Assembly: GCA_910578815.1 (NCBI GenBank)
Contig: CAJTSE010000013.1
Location: forward strand, 27,110 to 91,109
DNA from: an uncultured Acetatifactor sp.
Lineage (GTDB): Bacteria; Bacillota; Clostridia; Lachnospirales; Lachnospiraceae
Reading direction: 5' to 3'
DNA: 64,000 bases
Shown here one piece after another: positions 8,350-18,123 of the stretch. The translations under genes and the position numbers were made by a program. The notes below the pieces were generated by a model, which was given only the letters and a program-made list of their open reading frames with translations, was not told the DNA's origin and did no database searches. Every line of letters begins with the position of its first letter. Position 1 is the first letter of the stretch.

Positions 8350-10350
8350 TTATACCTTAAACGACGCTACTGTCTGATTCAGCATTTCACTTAAGCGGAA
8401 CAGCTCTTCCATTTCTCCCAGGACCGCCTTGGAATTTTCGTCGGAATTTTCCGCAGACTGTTTCATCCCCTGCATGTGCTCTGCAATCTCTCCTACAAGA
8501 GCCGTAATCTCGGCAATAGAGCGATTAATCTCATCTATACTTCCGCTCATCTCTTCCGATGCCGCCCCCAAATCACCTGAGACCTCACTGTAAAATACCG
8601 CATCCTGCTCATACATTCCTGCAAGCCGGGTCATGCTCCTGTAATCCTCCATGACTTTTCCGCTCACGAATTCCAGCAGCTTCTCCGAGCTTTCCGATAA
8701 AAAGGCAACGTTCTGCGTAACACCTTCCGTCACCTGACGGATCTTGTCCACCGCCTTCTTGGAATGATTTGCCAACTGGCGGATTTCTTCTGCCACCACG
8801 GCAAAACCCTTGCCGGCTTCTCCAGCCCTTGCAGCTTCTATGCTGGCATTCAGTGCCAACAGGTTGGTCTGGGAACTGATGGATAAAATTTCCTCCGTCA
8901 GGGTATCAATCTCGCGCACCCTCTGGCTGTCCGTAATTGCCTGTTCCAGTTCTCCTTTTGTTCTTTGATAAAGATCCACTGCTTCCTTGCCGGAAATTTC
9001 AGACTTTCGGTATTGTTCTCCGGCCCGCTCCATGATGTCAGCCGACTGCTCCGCCGCCTTTCCTGCTTTCCTGGCCACATCTTCCACAACAATGCCAAGC
9101 TCCTGACCAGTACTCCTGATACTTTCAGCTAAATTCCTTGCCTCCGTAGTCTGCTCCAACGCCTGCAGCGTGGAATCGGCAATGCCGGAAATATCCCTGG
9201 TCAGTGTCGTCATCTTAACGGACGTACCCTCTGCAATCCTGCCGATGCTTCCCGCCTCCTGCTTGGTATTTAAAATAATGCTTCGTATCTGATCCTTTAC
9301 TTCCATGGTGGCCGTTTTGATCTGCTCCGTCTCATTTTTGTACTCCGCCGGAATTTCCTTGGGGACTACCGCGTTTTCCGAAAAATCTCCGGAAGCAAAC
9401 TGCTTCAGCATCTGTATGGGCTCTAAGAGCCTGTGAATCAGTCCCGCCATGCTGAGCGCCGCCCCGGCAGTGATCAACACCGCAATCACTACGGTCATGG
9501 CGATCATGGCCAGCAGGGCCCCCCTGACATTAGCCGTGGGCACCACAACTCCCATTTTCCAGTTACAGCCTGCAATGCCCGTTGACGCAAAATAGCAGGA
9601 GCTGCCGTCATAATCCTGATATATCGCCGCCTGCCCCCTGCCTGCGTTGATAAAGTCCGCCAGCTTCTGATTGATGGATGCCACCGTTACCGCAGTGTTC
9701 TCCGAGGGCTCAAATTCTTTGTTCTTATGGGCTATGTACTGCCCGCTGCTGTCTACCAGGTATCCGTATACACCTTCTGCAAAGTTAATGCTGGCTGTCA
9801 GATCCGTCACCGTTCCCAGCGTCACATCAAGGCCAATGACTGCGCACAGTTCTCCCTCTATATAGACCGGTGCGGCAATGGTGGTACACATCTGATTGGT
9901 AAGCACATCCCAATACGGATCCGTTACAATTACATTCCCTTGTGCCGCCGCCTGCTGATACCAGCCCCTCTGCACCGGATCATACCCTTCTGGTATTTCC
10001 GCCTCCAGATTTGACTGAATGAATCTGCTGTCCTTTGTTCCGCAGTACAGATTCAAAAGCTCGCCCCTGCCCGCCGCATACGTATTCAAAATTTCCTGCA
10101 GCGTATCATCTTCTATGCTTCCGGCGGCTTCTATCCCGTTTGCCGTTCCTTCCGCAAGCATCTTTTCATTTTCGATCCAGGTATTGATTTCTCCCGCATA
10201 CTTATCCGCATACAGCTGAAGCGTTTCCATCTGATCCTCCATCAGACGCCTGCCCGCCACCGTTAAAATAGCTGCCGTGGTCAGTAAAATACTCATCACC
10301 ACCATAAAGATTACACTGATTGTCAGTTTTCCCTTGATTGTCCTGCTCAT
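8350..10350 (-). CDS. Methyl-accepting chemotaxis protein with dCache domain
   Basis: This transmembrane chemoreceptor of 666 aa probably signals to CheA/CheW. A membrane helix at about 10-32 is followed by an extracellular double Cache domain (about 40-275), a second helix (about 280-305), a HAMP-like segment, and a cytoplasmic coiled coil with the signalling tip TNLLALNASIEAARAGE. In the sensor, Y123, R128, W130, Y146 and D175 sit in the pattern YDPxQRGWY...DPYW...GLD, which resembles amino-acid-binding dCache domains. That ligand is an inference. It is adjacent to a second receptor on the same strand. Confidence 0.93.
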   Translation of the reverse strand: MSRTIKGKLTISVIFMVVMSILLTTAAILTVAGRRLMEDQMETLQLYADKYAGEINTWIENEKMLAEGTANGIEAAGSIEDDTLQEILNTYAAGRGELLNLYCGTKDSRFIQSNLEAEIPEGYDPVQRGWYQQAAAQGNVIVTDPYWDVLTNQMCTTIAAPVYIEGELCAVIGLDVTLGTVTDLTASINFAEGVYGYLVDSSGQYIAHKNKEFEPSENTAVTVASINQKLADFINAGRGQAAIYQDYDGSSCYFASTGIAGCNWKMGVVVPTANVRGALLAMIAMTVVIAVLITAGAALSMAGLIHRLLEPIQMLKQFASGDFSENAVVPKEIPAEYKNETEQIKTATMEVKDQIRSIILNTKQEAGSIGRIAEGTSVKMTTLTRDISGIADSTLQALEQTTEARNLAESIRSTGQELGIVVEDVARKAGKAAEQSADIMERAGEQYRKSEISGKEAVDLYQRTKGELEQAITDSQRVREIDTLTEEILSISSQTNLLALNASIEAARAGEAGKGFAVVAEEIRQLANHSKKAVDKIRQVTEGVTQNVAFLSESSEKLLEFVSGKVMEDYRSMTRLAGMYEQDAVFYSEVSGDLGAASEEMSGSIDEINRSIAEITALVGEIAEHMQGMKQSAENSDENSKAVLGEMEELFRLSEMLNQTVASFKV

Positions 10351-10420
10351 AATCTTTTGTCTCCTTAATTTTTGCCTGCAAATAATGACAACACCTTCCG
10401 TTTTTTCACAGTTACCTGAT

Positions 10421-11926
10421 TTATACCTGACTGATTTTCAGCAGATTCTCCGATACACTGTTCACCTGAAGGAAAGTCTCTTCTACTTCTCCGGTAACAT
10501 TCTTCTGGGTCTGCGTCTCCTGGACGATCCGGTCAGCCTGCGCAATAGTACTTTTTACGAGATCCTCCATCTGCCTGATCAATTCCAGCACCTGCTCGCC
10601 TTTCTGGCGGGTGTCGGTACTGGAATCTGCAGCAACACGTGCTTTCACTCCAGATTCCTCCTGCAGAACACTGATTCTTTCTGCCTCCTGCTCCACTTCC
10701 TGAAACTTCTCGATTTCTCTTGTCACATAATTAATATTTTCCTGATTAGAGCTTAACACCTCCTGTAACAGGTCAAAAATTTTACGAATGATTCCAGCAA
10801 TGGCATCACTTGCCTGCTTAGAATTCTTTGCCAGCTGCCCTACTTCTTCCGCCACCACGCTGAAACCTTTTCCCATCTCACCTGCTCTCGCTGCCTCTAT
10901 GGACGCATTCAGGGAAAGCAGATTTGTCTGATTCGTGATTCCCGCTATGGTATTTGCAAATTCAGAAATTTCCTTCATACCTGCTTTCAGGCTCTCCAGC
11001 AGCGCTTCCGTCTGCCTTGCCGATTGTTCTATCCCTTCCATTCCCTGCGCCGTATTTCGCATCATTTCAATATAGCCGCCCAGCTTGTTTGATGTCTCCC
11101 CGGATATTTGCAGCATCTGCTCCGTATTGCTCACCAGATCGTCCGCATTCTGATTCAGCTCATAAATAGAACTGCGGACGGAATCCACAAACCGGAAGCT
11201 TTCATTACAGTCCTGAAGCGTGGCCTGCGCTGCCTCCGTAATACTTCCGTTTGTGTCAGCGAAGCCTCGGATGCAGGTTTCCAGCTGCTCCACCACGCCG
11301 CCCAGCTCTTCCGAAGCCTTTTCACATTCCTCCACCATAGCCGCCGTCTGCCTCGTGTCCGCAAACTTAGCCAGCATCTGATGAGACAACTCCGCAATTT
11401 TTACACAGATCAGACTCATCACAACAGTCTCCAGTAAAAAGCCCAAGCAACGGCTGAAAAACCACATAAAATTTGTCTCGTACTCAATCTGCTGCACACT
11501 CAGCGACCTGAAGTACAGAGAAATCACCAGCAAAATAAAAGAAACCGCCGAAACCTGGATGGTAAACTTTTTATCATAATAAAACAGGCTGAATACCATG
11601 GCAAAAGCATATGTCATATAAATCCCCAGTGCCGCATTTGTGGCCATAAGGGCTATCAGCGCCGCAAGCGCAAAGGTCGTAAGATATTTCATGATATGTA
11701 TTGGCATGTTCAGCTTATATGCTATACCCGGCCCCATAGTCACTACCAGCGCAATCGCCGTCAGGACAAGCAATTCACTTATCTTCGCCTGAAAAACACC
11801 CACTGCGGAAAGCAGAATCAGCAGCGGAAATACCAAAATCAGCCATGGCAAAACCTTGATCGCAGTTTTTGTTACCCTGACATCGTTTTCAAAAAATAAA
11901 TTTTCTCCCTCGTAATTTTCTTTCAT
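10421..11926 (-). CDS. Methyl-accepting chemotaxis protein, polytopic membrane type
   Basis: This 501-aa receptor starts with about six membrane helices (residues 25-190) in place of an extracellular sensor domain, and has no recognisable HAMP. The cytoplasmic part ends with a standard signalling tip, TNLLSLNASIEAARAGEMG. Such receptors probably sense within or near the membrane. The dCache receptor lies 70 bp downstream on the same strand, so the two may be co-transcribed. Ligand unknown. Confidence 0.9.
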   Translation of the reverse strand: MKENYEGENLFFENDVRVTKTAIKVLPWLILVFPLLILLSAVGVFQAKISELLVLTAIALVVTMGPGIAYKLNMPIHIMKYLTTFALAALIALMATNAALGIYMTYAFAMVFSLFYYDKKFTIQVSAVSFILLVISLYFRSLSVQQIEYETNFMWFFSRCLGFLLETVVMSLICVKIAELSHQMLAKFADTRQTAAMVEECEKASEELGGVVEQLETCIRGFADTNGSITEAAQATLQDCNESFRFVDSVRSSIYELNQNADDLVSNTEQMLQISGETSNKLGGYIEMMRNTAQGMEGIEQSARQTEALLESLKAGMKEISEFANTIAGITNQTNLLSLNASIEAARAGEMGKGFSVVAEEVGQLAKNSKQASDAIAGIIRKIFDLLQEVLSSNQENINYVTREIEKFQEVEQEAERISVLQEESGVKARVAADSSTDTRQKGEQVLELIRQMEDLVKSTIAQADRIVQETQTQKNVTGEVEETFLQVNSVSENLLKISQV

Positions 11927-12075
11927 AACGACGCTTCCTCCTGCTTTAAGCCTGGCTCGGCCTGGCGCATATTCCGTATTCTTAAATTATAGCATGTCCA
12001 TTTTTATTTTTTTATGTTAATTTTGGTCCTAAAACGGTTGATTTTGGTTGTTGGGTACGTTTTTCGGCGAACGGA

Positions 12076-12116
12076 AAAAAGTGCCACTGCCCGCATTTCT
12101 GCAGACAATGGCATTC
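12076..12116 (-). terminator. Rho-independent terminator
   Basis: On the minus strand AATGCCA and TGGCAC flank a loop with inner GC pairs, followed by TTTTTT. It comes 14 bp after the stop of the coiled-coil gene, whose transcript it should end. Confidence 0.65.
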
Positions 12117-12129
12117 CCTGATTGAAATC

Positions 12130-12501
12130 TTACCGTTCTCTATGCTGTTTCCGCTCCAATTCTTCAATGCGCTTTTCAAGCTGATCAATTTTTTTAAGCA
12201 ACAGACCGACCGATTCCCGCTCCATCTTACAGGCATTTATTTCATGCTGCATAGAGTCCAGACGGCTATCTATTCTATCCATCCGATTCATTAAATTATT
12301 CTGCAGTCTGTCCATCTCTTCCAACAGCAGATTCTCGGATTCTGTTATCCGTGCATCTACAACAGATTCCATTCTCTTTTCGGATTCCGTTATCCTTGTA
12401 TCAACTACGGAACCCATTCTCTTTTCGGATTCCGTTACTCTTGTATCGACAACAGATTCCATCATTTTCTGCAATAATTCGATGTCCTTTTGATCGAGCA
12501 T
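12130..12501 (-). CDS. Coiled-coil protein with 15-residue repeats
   Basis: The protein has 123 aa, no signal peptide and no membrane helix. Residues about 14-60 contain three copies of a 15-residue unit close to SVVDTRITESEKRME, and the DNA repeats with a 45-bp period. The rest is heptad-like (LLKKIDQLEKRIEELERK). A GGGGGG ribosome site and a terminator bracket it as a single gene. Related short coiled-coil proteins with varying copy number are common in Lachnospiraceae, but I know no function. Confidence 0.75.
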   Translation of the reverse strand: MLDQKDIELLQKMMESVVDTRVTESEKRMGSVVDTRITESEKRMESVVDARITESENLLLEEMDRLQNNLMNRMDRIDSRLDSMQHEINACKMERESVGLLLKKIDQLEKRIEELERKQHRER

Positions 12502-12602
12502 TATATCCCCCCTTTGTCTACATCTTTATTATATCAGCTTTTACAGGATTTACAAGGCGTTTATATTTTGCCCCCCAAAAAATCAAAACAGGAAATTTAC
12601 AT

Positions 12603-12779
12603 ATGGCGACCATTAACTTGAAAGAGTTTTTCTATTGGTATAAAGCGGACGTGTTCATCGAAGTCACCGAGGAAGCGGCGGAAGAGCTCCGGACCAATAA
12701 GCGGTATGCGTCCATCCACCAGCGACGCATGAAACGCAAAAAGGCTAACTACTGGCAGGATGCGGAAGACGAAATCAAA
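12603..12779 (+). pseudogene. N-terminal stump of a sigma-70-like factor
   Basis: From ATG 12603 (AGGAAA ribosome site) the first 59 residues match the start of small sigma-70-like proteins found on Firmicutes conjugative elements: LKEFFYWYKADVFIEV, a conserved middle, and DAEDEIK. Family members continue for another 100 residues with a helix-turn-helix. Here similarity stops at about 12779 and the frame runs into the end of hemZ. No element genes remain nearby. I read it as a scar of a lost mobile element. Confidence 0.6.
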
Positions 12780-12822
12780 ATGCGGCCTCCATACCCGATC
12801 TTTTTTATTGAAATTCTGAATT

Positions 12823-14415
12823 TTAATTCTCAAATAATACACGTTTTCTTTCTATCATTTCCTCGATCCTCTCGATATACTGGGCAACTTCCTTCACATT
12901 CTCACACCGCTCAATCCTACCGTCAGGATATACCCGTTTGGAAATCGATCCAGCGCCCAATGCCACAATGGTCTGCACTTCCTCCATAATCAAAATATTA
13001 TACAGCCCATATTTTCCTTCCCGTGCATAGCCTACATTTTCAAAGTTGCCGGACATATTTTTCTGTCTGTAAAGATAATATGGGTGCATATCCAGCTTTT
13101 CCGCCCCCTCTGCCGCAATGGCCATGGTCTCGTCCGTGTTGCGCAGCATGGCAGTGCCGTTCTCCTGGATCCACTGACTTAAGCCCGAAGCACGCTTAAC
13201 TGCAAGGGAATGCACCGTCAGACTGTCCGGGGAAAGCTCCGCGATCCGGTCCATGGTATGCCGCACGTCTCTTGAAGTCTCTCCGGGGAGCCCCAGAATG
13301 ATGTCCATGTTGATATTGTCAAAGCCGATCTGACGGGCCAGCCGGAATGCCTCTTCCACCTGGACCACCGACGCCTTCCTGCCAATCAGGTCCAGCGTCT
13401 CCTGCTTCATGGTCTGAGGATTGACAGAGATCCTCGACACGCCGTGTCGGCGCAGGCTTTTCAGCTTTTCCTCCGTGATGCTGTCCGCGCGCCCCGCTTC
13501 CACCGTAAATTCCTGCACCGTAGTGAAATCAAATAACTGCCTTATGCCTCCCAGCAGCCGGTCCAGCTGCTCCGGTTCCAAGGTGGTCGGTGTTCCCCCG
13601 CCGATATAAACGCTGTCCAAAATTTTTCCCTGAAAGCGTTGCGCCACATATGCCGCCTCCCGCAGCAGACAATTCAGGTATTCGTCTACCTGTTTCCGAT
13701 ATACTGCTATGGGGTACGAGGTAAAGGAACAGTAAAGGCAGGTAGTGGGACAAAAGGGGATGCCGATATAAAGACTGCAGCCTCGGCCTTGTGTCCCCTC
13801 ACAGTGCGCACCTGTCAACAGTTTGCGCTCCCGCTCCGCAATCTCCACAGCCAGCGCCGCCTTCTCGTCGCTGACAAAGTATCTTTTAATATAATGCTCT
13901 CTGATCTCCTGTCTGCTCTGGCCCTCTTCCAGCAGACTTAAGGCAATCTTGGTGGGCCGAATCCCCGTCAGCATCCCCCAGGGAAGCTGCCTGCCTGTAA
14001 ACCGAGACAAAATGCCGTAAAGACAAGCCTTAAAGTCCTCCTTGCCGACCTTTTCCCCTGATTCCCTCCAGCAGAAATGCACCGCGGCCTTTCCGTTTTC
14101 CAAGGAATCTGTCCCAGCTTCATCTGCTTCGCTCGTTGCCACGCTGTCCTTCTCCGCGTCCGCTTCCTCCTGCCCGCGGATTCCACAGCCTTCTTCTGCC
14201 AAATTCATTCTGCCGCCAAGCTCCGATGCCAGATAGATCTCTGCACATCCTTCCCCTGACACCACCCGGACCTTTATATCTCCCGAAAGCTTTTCCCGCT
14301 TATCCGCCCGGCTCTCCGGGACAAGCACTTCCACCTGCTCATCCGGGAAAAATGCCTTCACCAATGCCTGTACGTCATATTCCATGTTTTGTCTGTCCAA
14401 CTCTATTACTAACAT
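12823..14415 (-). CDS. hemZ: Oxygen-independent coproporphyrinogen dehydrogenase-like radical SAM protein HemZ
   Basis: This cytoplasmic radical SAM enzyme family of 530 aa is annotated as coproporphyrinogen III dehydrogenase. The [4Fe-4S] motif is C222-x3-C226-x2-C229 in GIPFCPTTCLYC. YIGGGTPTTLEPEQLDRLL and VSRISVNPQT follow as in HemN/HemZ. An N-terminal domain of about 200 residues is typical of HemZ and includes an acidic linker near 80-110. The start overlaps the stop of the transglutaminase gene by 7 bp, so translation is probably coupled. Some HemN relatives act on other substrates, so the exact reaction is less sure than the family. Confidence 0.92.
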   Translation of the reverse strand: MLVIELDRQNMEYDVQALVKAFFPDEQVEVLVPESRADKREKLSGDIKVRVVSGEGCAEIYLASELGGRMNLAEEGCGIRGQEEADAEKDSVATSEADEAGTDSLENGKAAVHFCWRESGEKVGKEDFKACLYGILSRFTGRQLPWGMLTGIRPTKIALSLLEEGQSRQEIREHYIKRYFVSDEKAALAVEIAERERKLLTGAHCEGTQGRGCSLYIGIPFCPTTCLYCSFTSYPIAVYRKQVDEYLNCLLREAAYVAQRFQGKILDSVYIGGGTPTTLEPEQLDRLLGGIRQLFDFTTVQEFTVEAGRADSITEEKLKSLRRHGVSRISVNPQTMKQETLDLIGRKASVVQVEEAFRLARQIGFDNINMDIILGLPGETSRDVRHTMDRIAELSPDSLTVHSLAVKRASGLSQWIQENGTAMLRNTDETMAIAAEGAEKLDMHPYYLYRQKNMSGNFENVGYAREGKYGLYNILIMEEVQTIVALGAGSISKRVYPDGRIERCENVKEVAQYIERIEEMIERKRVLFEN

Positions 14416-17120
14416 CTTTCATCCTCTCCCGTGCTGTCCTTTTGCGTGCTGCCTAGCCAGCCTGTTCTGCCTCCCTTACCTGCCCGGTTTCCATGCCTGC
14501 TCTGCTTTCCATGGCTGTTCTGCCTTTTACCCGACGCCTGAAATTGGCACAGACCAAATCTGTCCAGCCCCAAAAACAGAAGCTTTTTATAAAATGGCAG
14601 CTCCCCATAGACCTTTTTCTCCAACCCCTGGCAAAAATTCCAAACTTTTCCCAGCTCTTCCTCCGTGGGCTCCTGTTCTCCAAAGGTGCATTTTTCCAAC
14701 AGCCTGTTAAAATTCTGTCCTTCACTCTCTTTGCAGCTTATTTTCTCTTCAAAGCCTGCTGCCCACATCAGCCGCTTTGTATTCCCGTACAGCAGGAACA
14801 CCTTTTCTCTGTTCCCTGCCTGTTTTAATCTTCTAAGATCCAAGCGGCGGATCATTTTTTTCGTAAACAGGAAAAAAGCCAATACTCCCGCGCTCATAAG
14901 CACACCCTTTGGCACCCTTATGGGCTTTTTCTGTCGAAATTCCTCCAGGCCGCCACTCACTCCCGGCCTGTCTGATTCAAAATTCTCCGCGCTTCCGGGC
15001 CCTTCCGACTGATCCCCTTCGGAATTCTCCCCGTTCCCGCGCCCTCCCTGCTTATCCTTTTCGGAGCTTTCCCCATTCACGGACTCTTCTAGCTCATCCC
15101 TTTCGGGGATCTCTCTGTCCCCCGGCTCTCCCGGCTGATCCTTCTCTAAGTTCTCCCCGTTCCCGCGCCCTCCCTGCTTATCCTTTTCGGAGCTTTCCCC
15201 ATTCACGGACTCTTCTAGCTCATCCCTTTCGGGGATCTCTCTGTCCCCCGGCTCTCCCGGTTTATCCTTTTCATCGCTTCCCTCATCCACAGGCTTTTCG
15301 GCCTTCGGCGTCTCCACGGAAGACGAAGCCGGCCGATACTGCGGATTATCCTCCTCCGGCCTGCCTGTCAGTTCTCCCACCAGCTCCAACTGTTCCCGCC
15401 CGTTATTTCTGGGAAACGGAACCGCTCCCGGCGTCATTTCCACCGGCACCCAGCCAATCCCTTCCAGATAGACCTCCGCCCAGGCATGGGCCTGTCTGTC
15501 AAGAATCACCGTGGAATAGGTGCCGTCTTGGTTACGCTTAAAGCTCTCCGGAGCCGCCGCATACCCGGCAGCATATCTGGCCGGCACCCCCAAATACCGC
15601 AGCATAAGCACGGCAGACGAAGCAAAATGGGCGCAATATCCCCTTTTGCTCTCAAACAGAAAATACTCTACAAAATCTTCACCTTCAGGAGTATTGGGCA
15701 CACTCAGATCGTATACCGCATTTCCTCTTAAGAAGGCCAGCACGTCATTTAAACTGTAATACACGCTGTCTGTCCGAAACTCCGACTGCTCCATAAAAGC
15801 CATCAGCTCTGGAAGCTGATCTTCAGGATACTCGCAGAAAGAATCATATACATAGGCACGGTATCCGGCTTCTGTCTCCGCTAATGTACCTGTCAGCGCC
15901 TGCTCCGGCCGGTAATCCTCCGGCGCACTGTACTGCAGCTCATATCTGCCCTTCGTCCGCTCCACCGTTCCGTCCCAGTGGCTCTTATAATCCTCCGAAA
16001 TCCGGGCCCCGTAAGGATAAATCGTATAGCTTCCGGGCGCAGCCAATTCTTCCACCGTTACGCTTCCAAAATCTCCGCTGTGGAACACCTCATAAGTCAG
16101 GTTTATCAGCTCTTCTTCGTTTTCCGGCAGCTCCAAACCCTTCTCCCGATAATATTTCTCTAAGTCAGAGTCTCCGGCCGCCTCCCATTCATCTCCGGCA
16201 TAATCCTTCCCCACAAATCCCCGCAGATAAACCGTGGATTTCGGAGCATGAGAATAAGTCACGCGATAAATCTGAGCCGCCGTATACATTGTTCCCGTAT
16301 CTCTCGTCAGGCTTCCTGTCACATCCGTCCCCTCGCCAAAGCCAAATCCTGCAAGCATACGCTGCAGTCCGGGAATCCATTCTTTATTGATTCTTCTGTT
16401 CAGCTCTATCCGCGCCTCCAGAAGAGCCTCATATTTGCTGTCCAAAAAAGGCACACCAAAGCGATACAGAGGCGCCATAACTGCCCCCAAAACTGCCAGT
16501 CCGATCAGCACTGCCTGTATTCCCGCCCTTTCGTCATCCCGAAAGGATCGCCGGATCAATACTGCCGCAAGCCCCAAAACACATAGGACCAGCCAGACGT
16601 AGGCTGGGAAATCATCCATAATGCAGGCCGCCGCAAACCAGATACTGTCCGCCAGCACCAGCGCCAACGCTCTTTCCCGCACCACAGCATATCCTATCAG
16701 CAGCACATACAACAGCATAAAGACCAATACGCTCCATGTAGCCTTCCACAGGATACTGTCCCTCTCCTTTGAAAAATTCCAGATCAGATGAATACCGTAC
16801 CGGGCGTTTAACTGTTCGAACACGCCTTGCAGTACCAAACCCAATCCTTCCGCCAGACTGTGCCAGAACAGCACAATTCCCACAAAGCAAACCAGAAAAA
16901 GCAGCAGCCACTGCACCGCCATCCCCAACTTGTTCCTTGTGCTCCAAAGAACGGCGGACAACAGGCACATCACAAACATTCCCCATAAAAAAGGTGCCGG
17001 CAGCAGTGTTTCTCCAAATACCACCCCCAGACTGTCAAGCAGCGCACCGGCCGCTCCCGTGACGTTTAGCAGTAAAAGCACTATGGAAAAAAGAAAGCGT
17101 TCCCTACTCTTCATCGGCAC
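14409..17120 (-). CDS. Transglutaminase-like membrane protein
   Basis: This 903-aa protein has an N-terminal block of membrane helices (about 8-215), an extracytoplasmic region, and a transglutaminase-like core around 480-580. The core holds GYCAHFASSAVLMLRYLGVP (catalytic Cys), HAWAEVYLEGIGW (His) and a following Asp region. Then comes a hydrophilic Glu/Lys/Gly-rich stretch (about 620-750) with two near-identical 42-residue repeats, another membrane helix near 765 and a cytoplasmic DUF4129-like tail. It follows DUF58 and MoxR genes, the standard trio for an envelope-associated chaperone/protease-like system of unknown substrate. The start is GTG 17120 or ATG 17114, overlapping the DUF58 stop. 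Confidence 0.88.
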   Translation of the reverse strand: MPMKSRERFLFSIVLLLLNVTGAAGALLDSLGVVFGETLLPAPFLWGMFVMCLLSAVLWSTRNKLGMAVQWLLLFLVCFVGIVLFWHSLAEGLGLVLQGVFEQLNARYGIHLIWNFSKERDSILWKATWSVLVFMLLYVLLIGYAVVRERALALVLADSIWFAAACIMDDFPAYVWLVLCVLGLAAVLIRRSFRDDERAGIQAVLIGLAVLGAVMAPLYRFGVPFLDSKYEALLEARIELNRRINKEWIPGLQRMLAGFGFGEGTDVTGSLTRDTGTMYTAAQIYRVTYSHAPKSTVYLRGFVGKDYAGDEWEAAGDSDLEKYYREKGLELPENEEELINLTYEVFHSGDFGSVTVEELAAPGSYTIYPYGARISEDYKSHWDGTVERTKGRYELQYSAPEDYRPEQALTGTLAETEAGYRAYVYDSFCEYPEDQLPELMAFMEQSEFRTDSVYYSLNDVLAFLRGNAVYDLSVPNTPEGEDFVEYFLFESKRGYCAHFASSAVLMLRYLGVPARYAAGYAAAPESFKRNQDGTYSTVILDRQAHAWAEVYLEGIGWVPVEMTPGAVPFPRNNGREQLELVGELTGRPEEDNPQYRPASSSVETPKAEKPVDEGSDEKDKPGEPGDREIPERDELEESVNGESSEKDKQGGRGNGENLEKDQPGEPGDREIPERDELEESVNGESSEKDKQGGRGNGENSEGDQSEGPGSAENFESDRPGVSGGLEEFRQKKPIRVPKGVLMSAGVLAFFLFTKKMIRRLDLRRLKQAGNREKVFLLYGNTKRLMWAAGFEEKISCKESEGQNFNRLLEKCTFGEQEPTEEELGKVWNFCQGLEKKVYGELPFYKKLLFLGLDRFGLCQFQASGKRQNSHGKQSRHGNRAGKGGRTGWLGSTQKDSTGEDERC
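15025..15260 (-). repeat. 126-bp tandem repeat inside the transglutaminase gene
   Basis: Positions 15025-15134 are repeated at 15151-15260 with almost no change, at an offset of exactly 126 bp (42 codons). The unit encodes the charged linker with DREIPERDELEESVNGE. Near-identity implies recent duplication. Frame is kept, so copy number can vary without breaking the protein. Confidence 0.9.
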
Positions 17121-18123
17121 ATTGCTCCCCCAGATACAGCTTGCCGTCTTCCTCCAGGTGACAGCCTGCCAGCATACATCGCACCGTCTTTTCCCCCGGA
17201 TCCCTCACCCCCGTTTTCTTTGTGGAAATCACTTCCCGAATACAGGGATAAATATCCTCCGCCTCCCGGATCCGGCTGCGCATAAGCACACCGTCCTGCA
17301 TCCAGCAGACCACGGCTCTGTCCCCGCAGGTCTCCGCTAAAAACACCATCAACGAGCAGGCTTTATCCAAAAATATGTCCTTTTGCTCCGGTTTTTCAAG
17401 CAATCCGTCCGTCATATTCAGAAACAGACTCACCTGCCCCTCCGGCTCGAAATCTCTGACATGCAATTCATCTGTCTTAACAGTCAGCTTCCAGTGAATG
17501 CTGCGGAGACTGTCACCGGGTCGGTATTCCCTGACAAAGGACTCTCCCTCATCAGAGGCGGAGGCCGCACGCGCCAGACGAAAGATCATGGCAGCTTCTC
17601 CCTCCGGTACAGGTAAAAACCTGGGTGTAATCCATATCTTCCTGCTTAGCCTTCCGGATACAGGTATAGAAAAAAGGCTCAGACAGTCATAAATCCTTAT
17701 CTTTGCCACAGTAAATTCCGCCTGCCCGCAATGACCTGCCGGCAATTCGAATTCAATTTCCCGTTCGGTCCGACCGCTTAAACCCCATATCCTGCTTTCA
17801 ACGGACAGACGTTTTGCACCGTGTACCTGCCAGGTACCCCTGACTTTTAAACCTGCCAGGGGAAGCAGGCTCTTATTTGTCACCGTCACCCGCAGCCGGA
17901 TGTTCTCTTCTCTGGTCACATAATCAGGTATTTCGCTGATCTTAACCTCTGTTTTATGTCTCTGAAACACCAGTGGTACAAAGACCAGCAAAGGAATACA
18001 CAGCAGAATCAGCAGCAAAAACCTTATTTCCTGAAAGGTATACAGCATTACCAGCCAGCTCCATGCGGCCAGAACGAAAAAATAAATAATCTTCCGTCTT
18101 ACCATATCAAAAATACTTTTCAC
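17104..18123 (-). CDS. DUF58 domain protein
   Basis: This 339-aa protein has two N-terminal membrane helices (about 8-50), then a beta-rich part and the DUF58 signature EYRPGDSLRSIHWKLTVKTDEL near residue 195-215. DUF58 proteins have a von Willebrand A-like fold and occur with MoxR ATPases and transglutaminase-like proteins. All three occur here, overlapping end to end. The start is GTG at 18123, overlapping the MoxR stop by 17 bp; ATG 18105 is a second option. Confidence 0.9.
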   Translation of the reverse strand: MKSIFDMVRRKIIYFFVLAAWSWLVMLYTFQEIRFLLLILLCIPLLVFVPLVFQRHKTEVKISEIPDYVTREENIRLRVTVTNKSLLPLAGLKVRGTWQVHGAKRLSVESRIWGLSGRTEREIEFELPAGHCGQAEFTVAKIRIYDCLSLFSIPVSGRLSRKIWITPRFLPVPEGEAAMIFRLARAASASDEGESFVREYRPGDSLRSIHWKLTVKTDELHVRDFEPEGQVSLFLNMTDGLLEKPEQKDIFLDKACSLMVFLAETCGDRAVVCWMQDGVLMRSRIREAEDIYPCIREVISTKKTGVRDPGEKTVRCMLAGCHLEEDGKLYLGEQCADEE

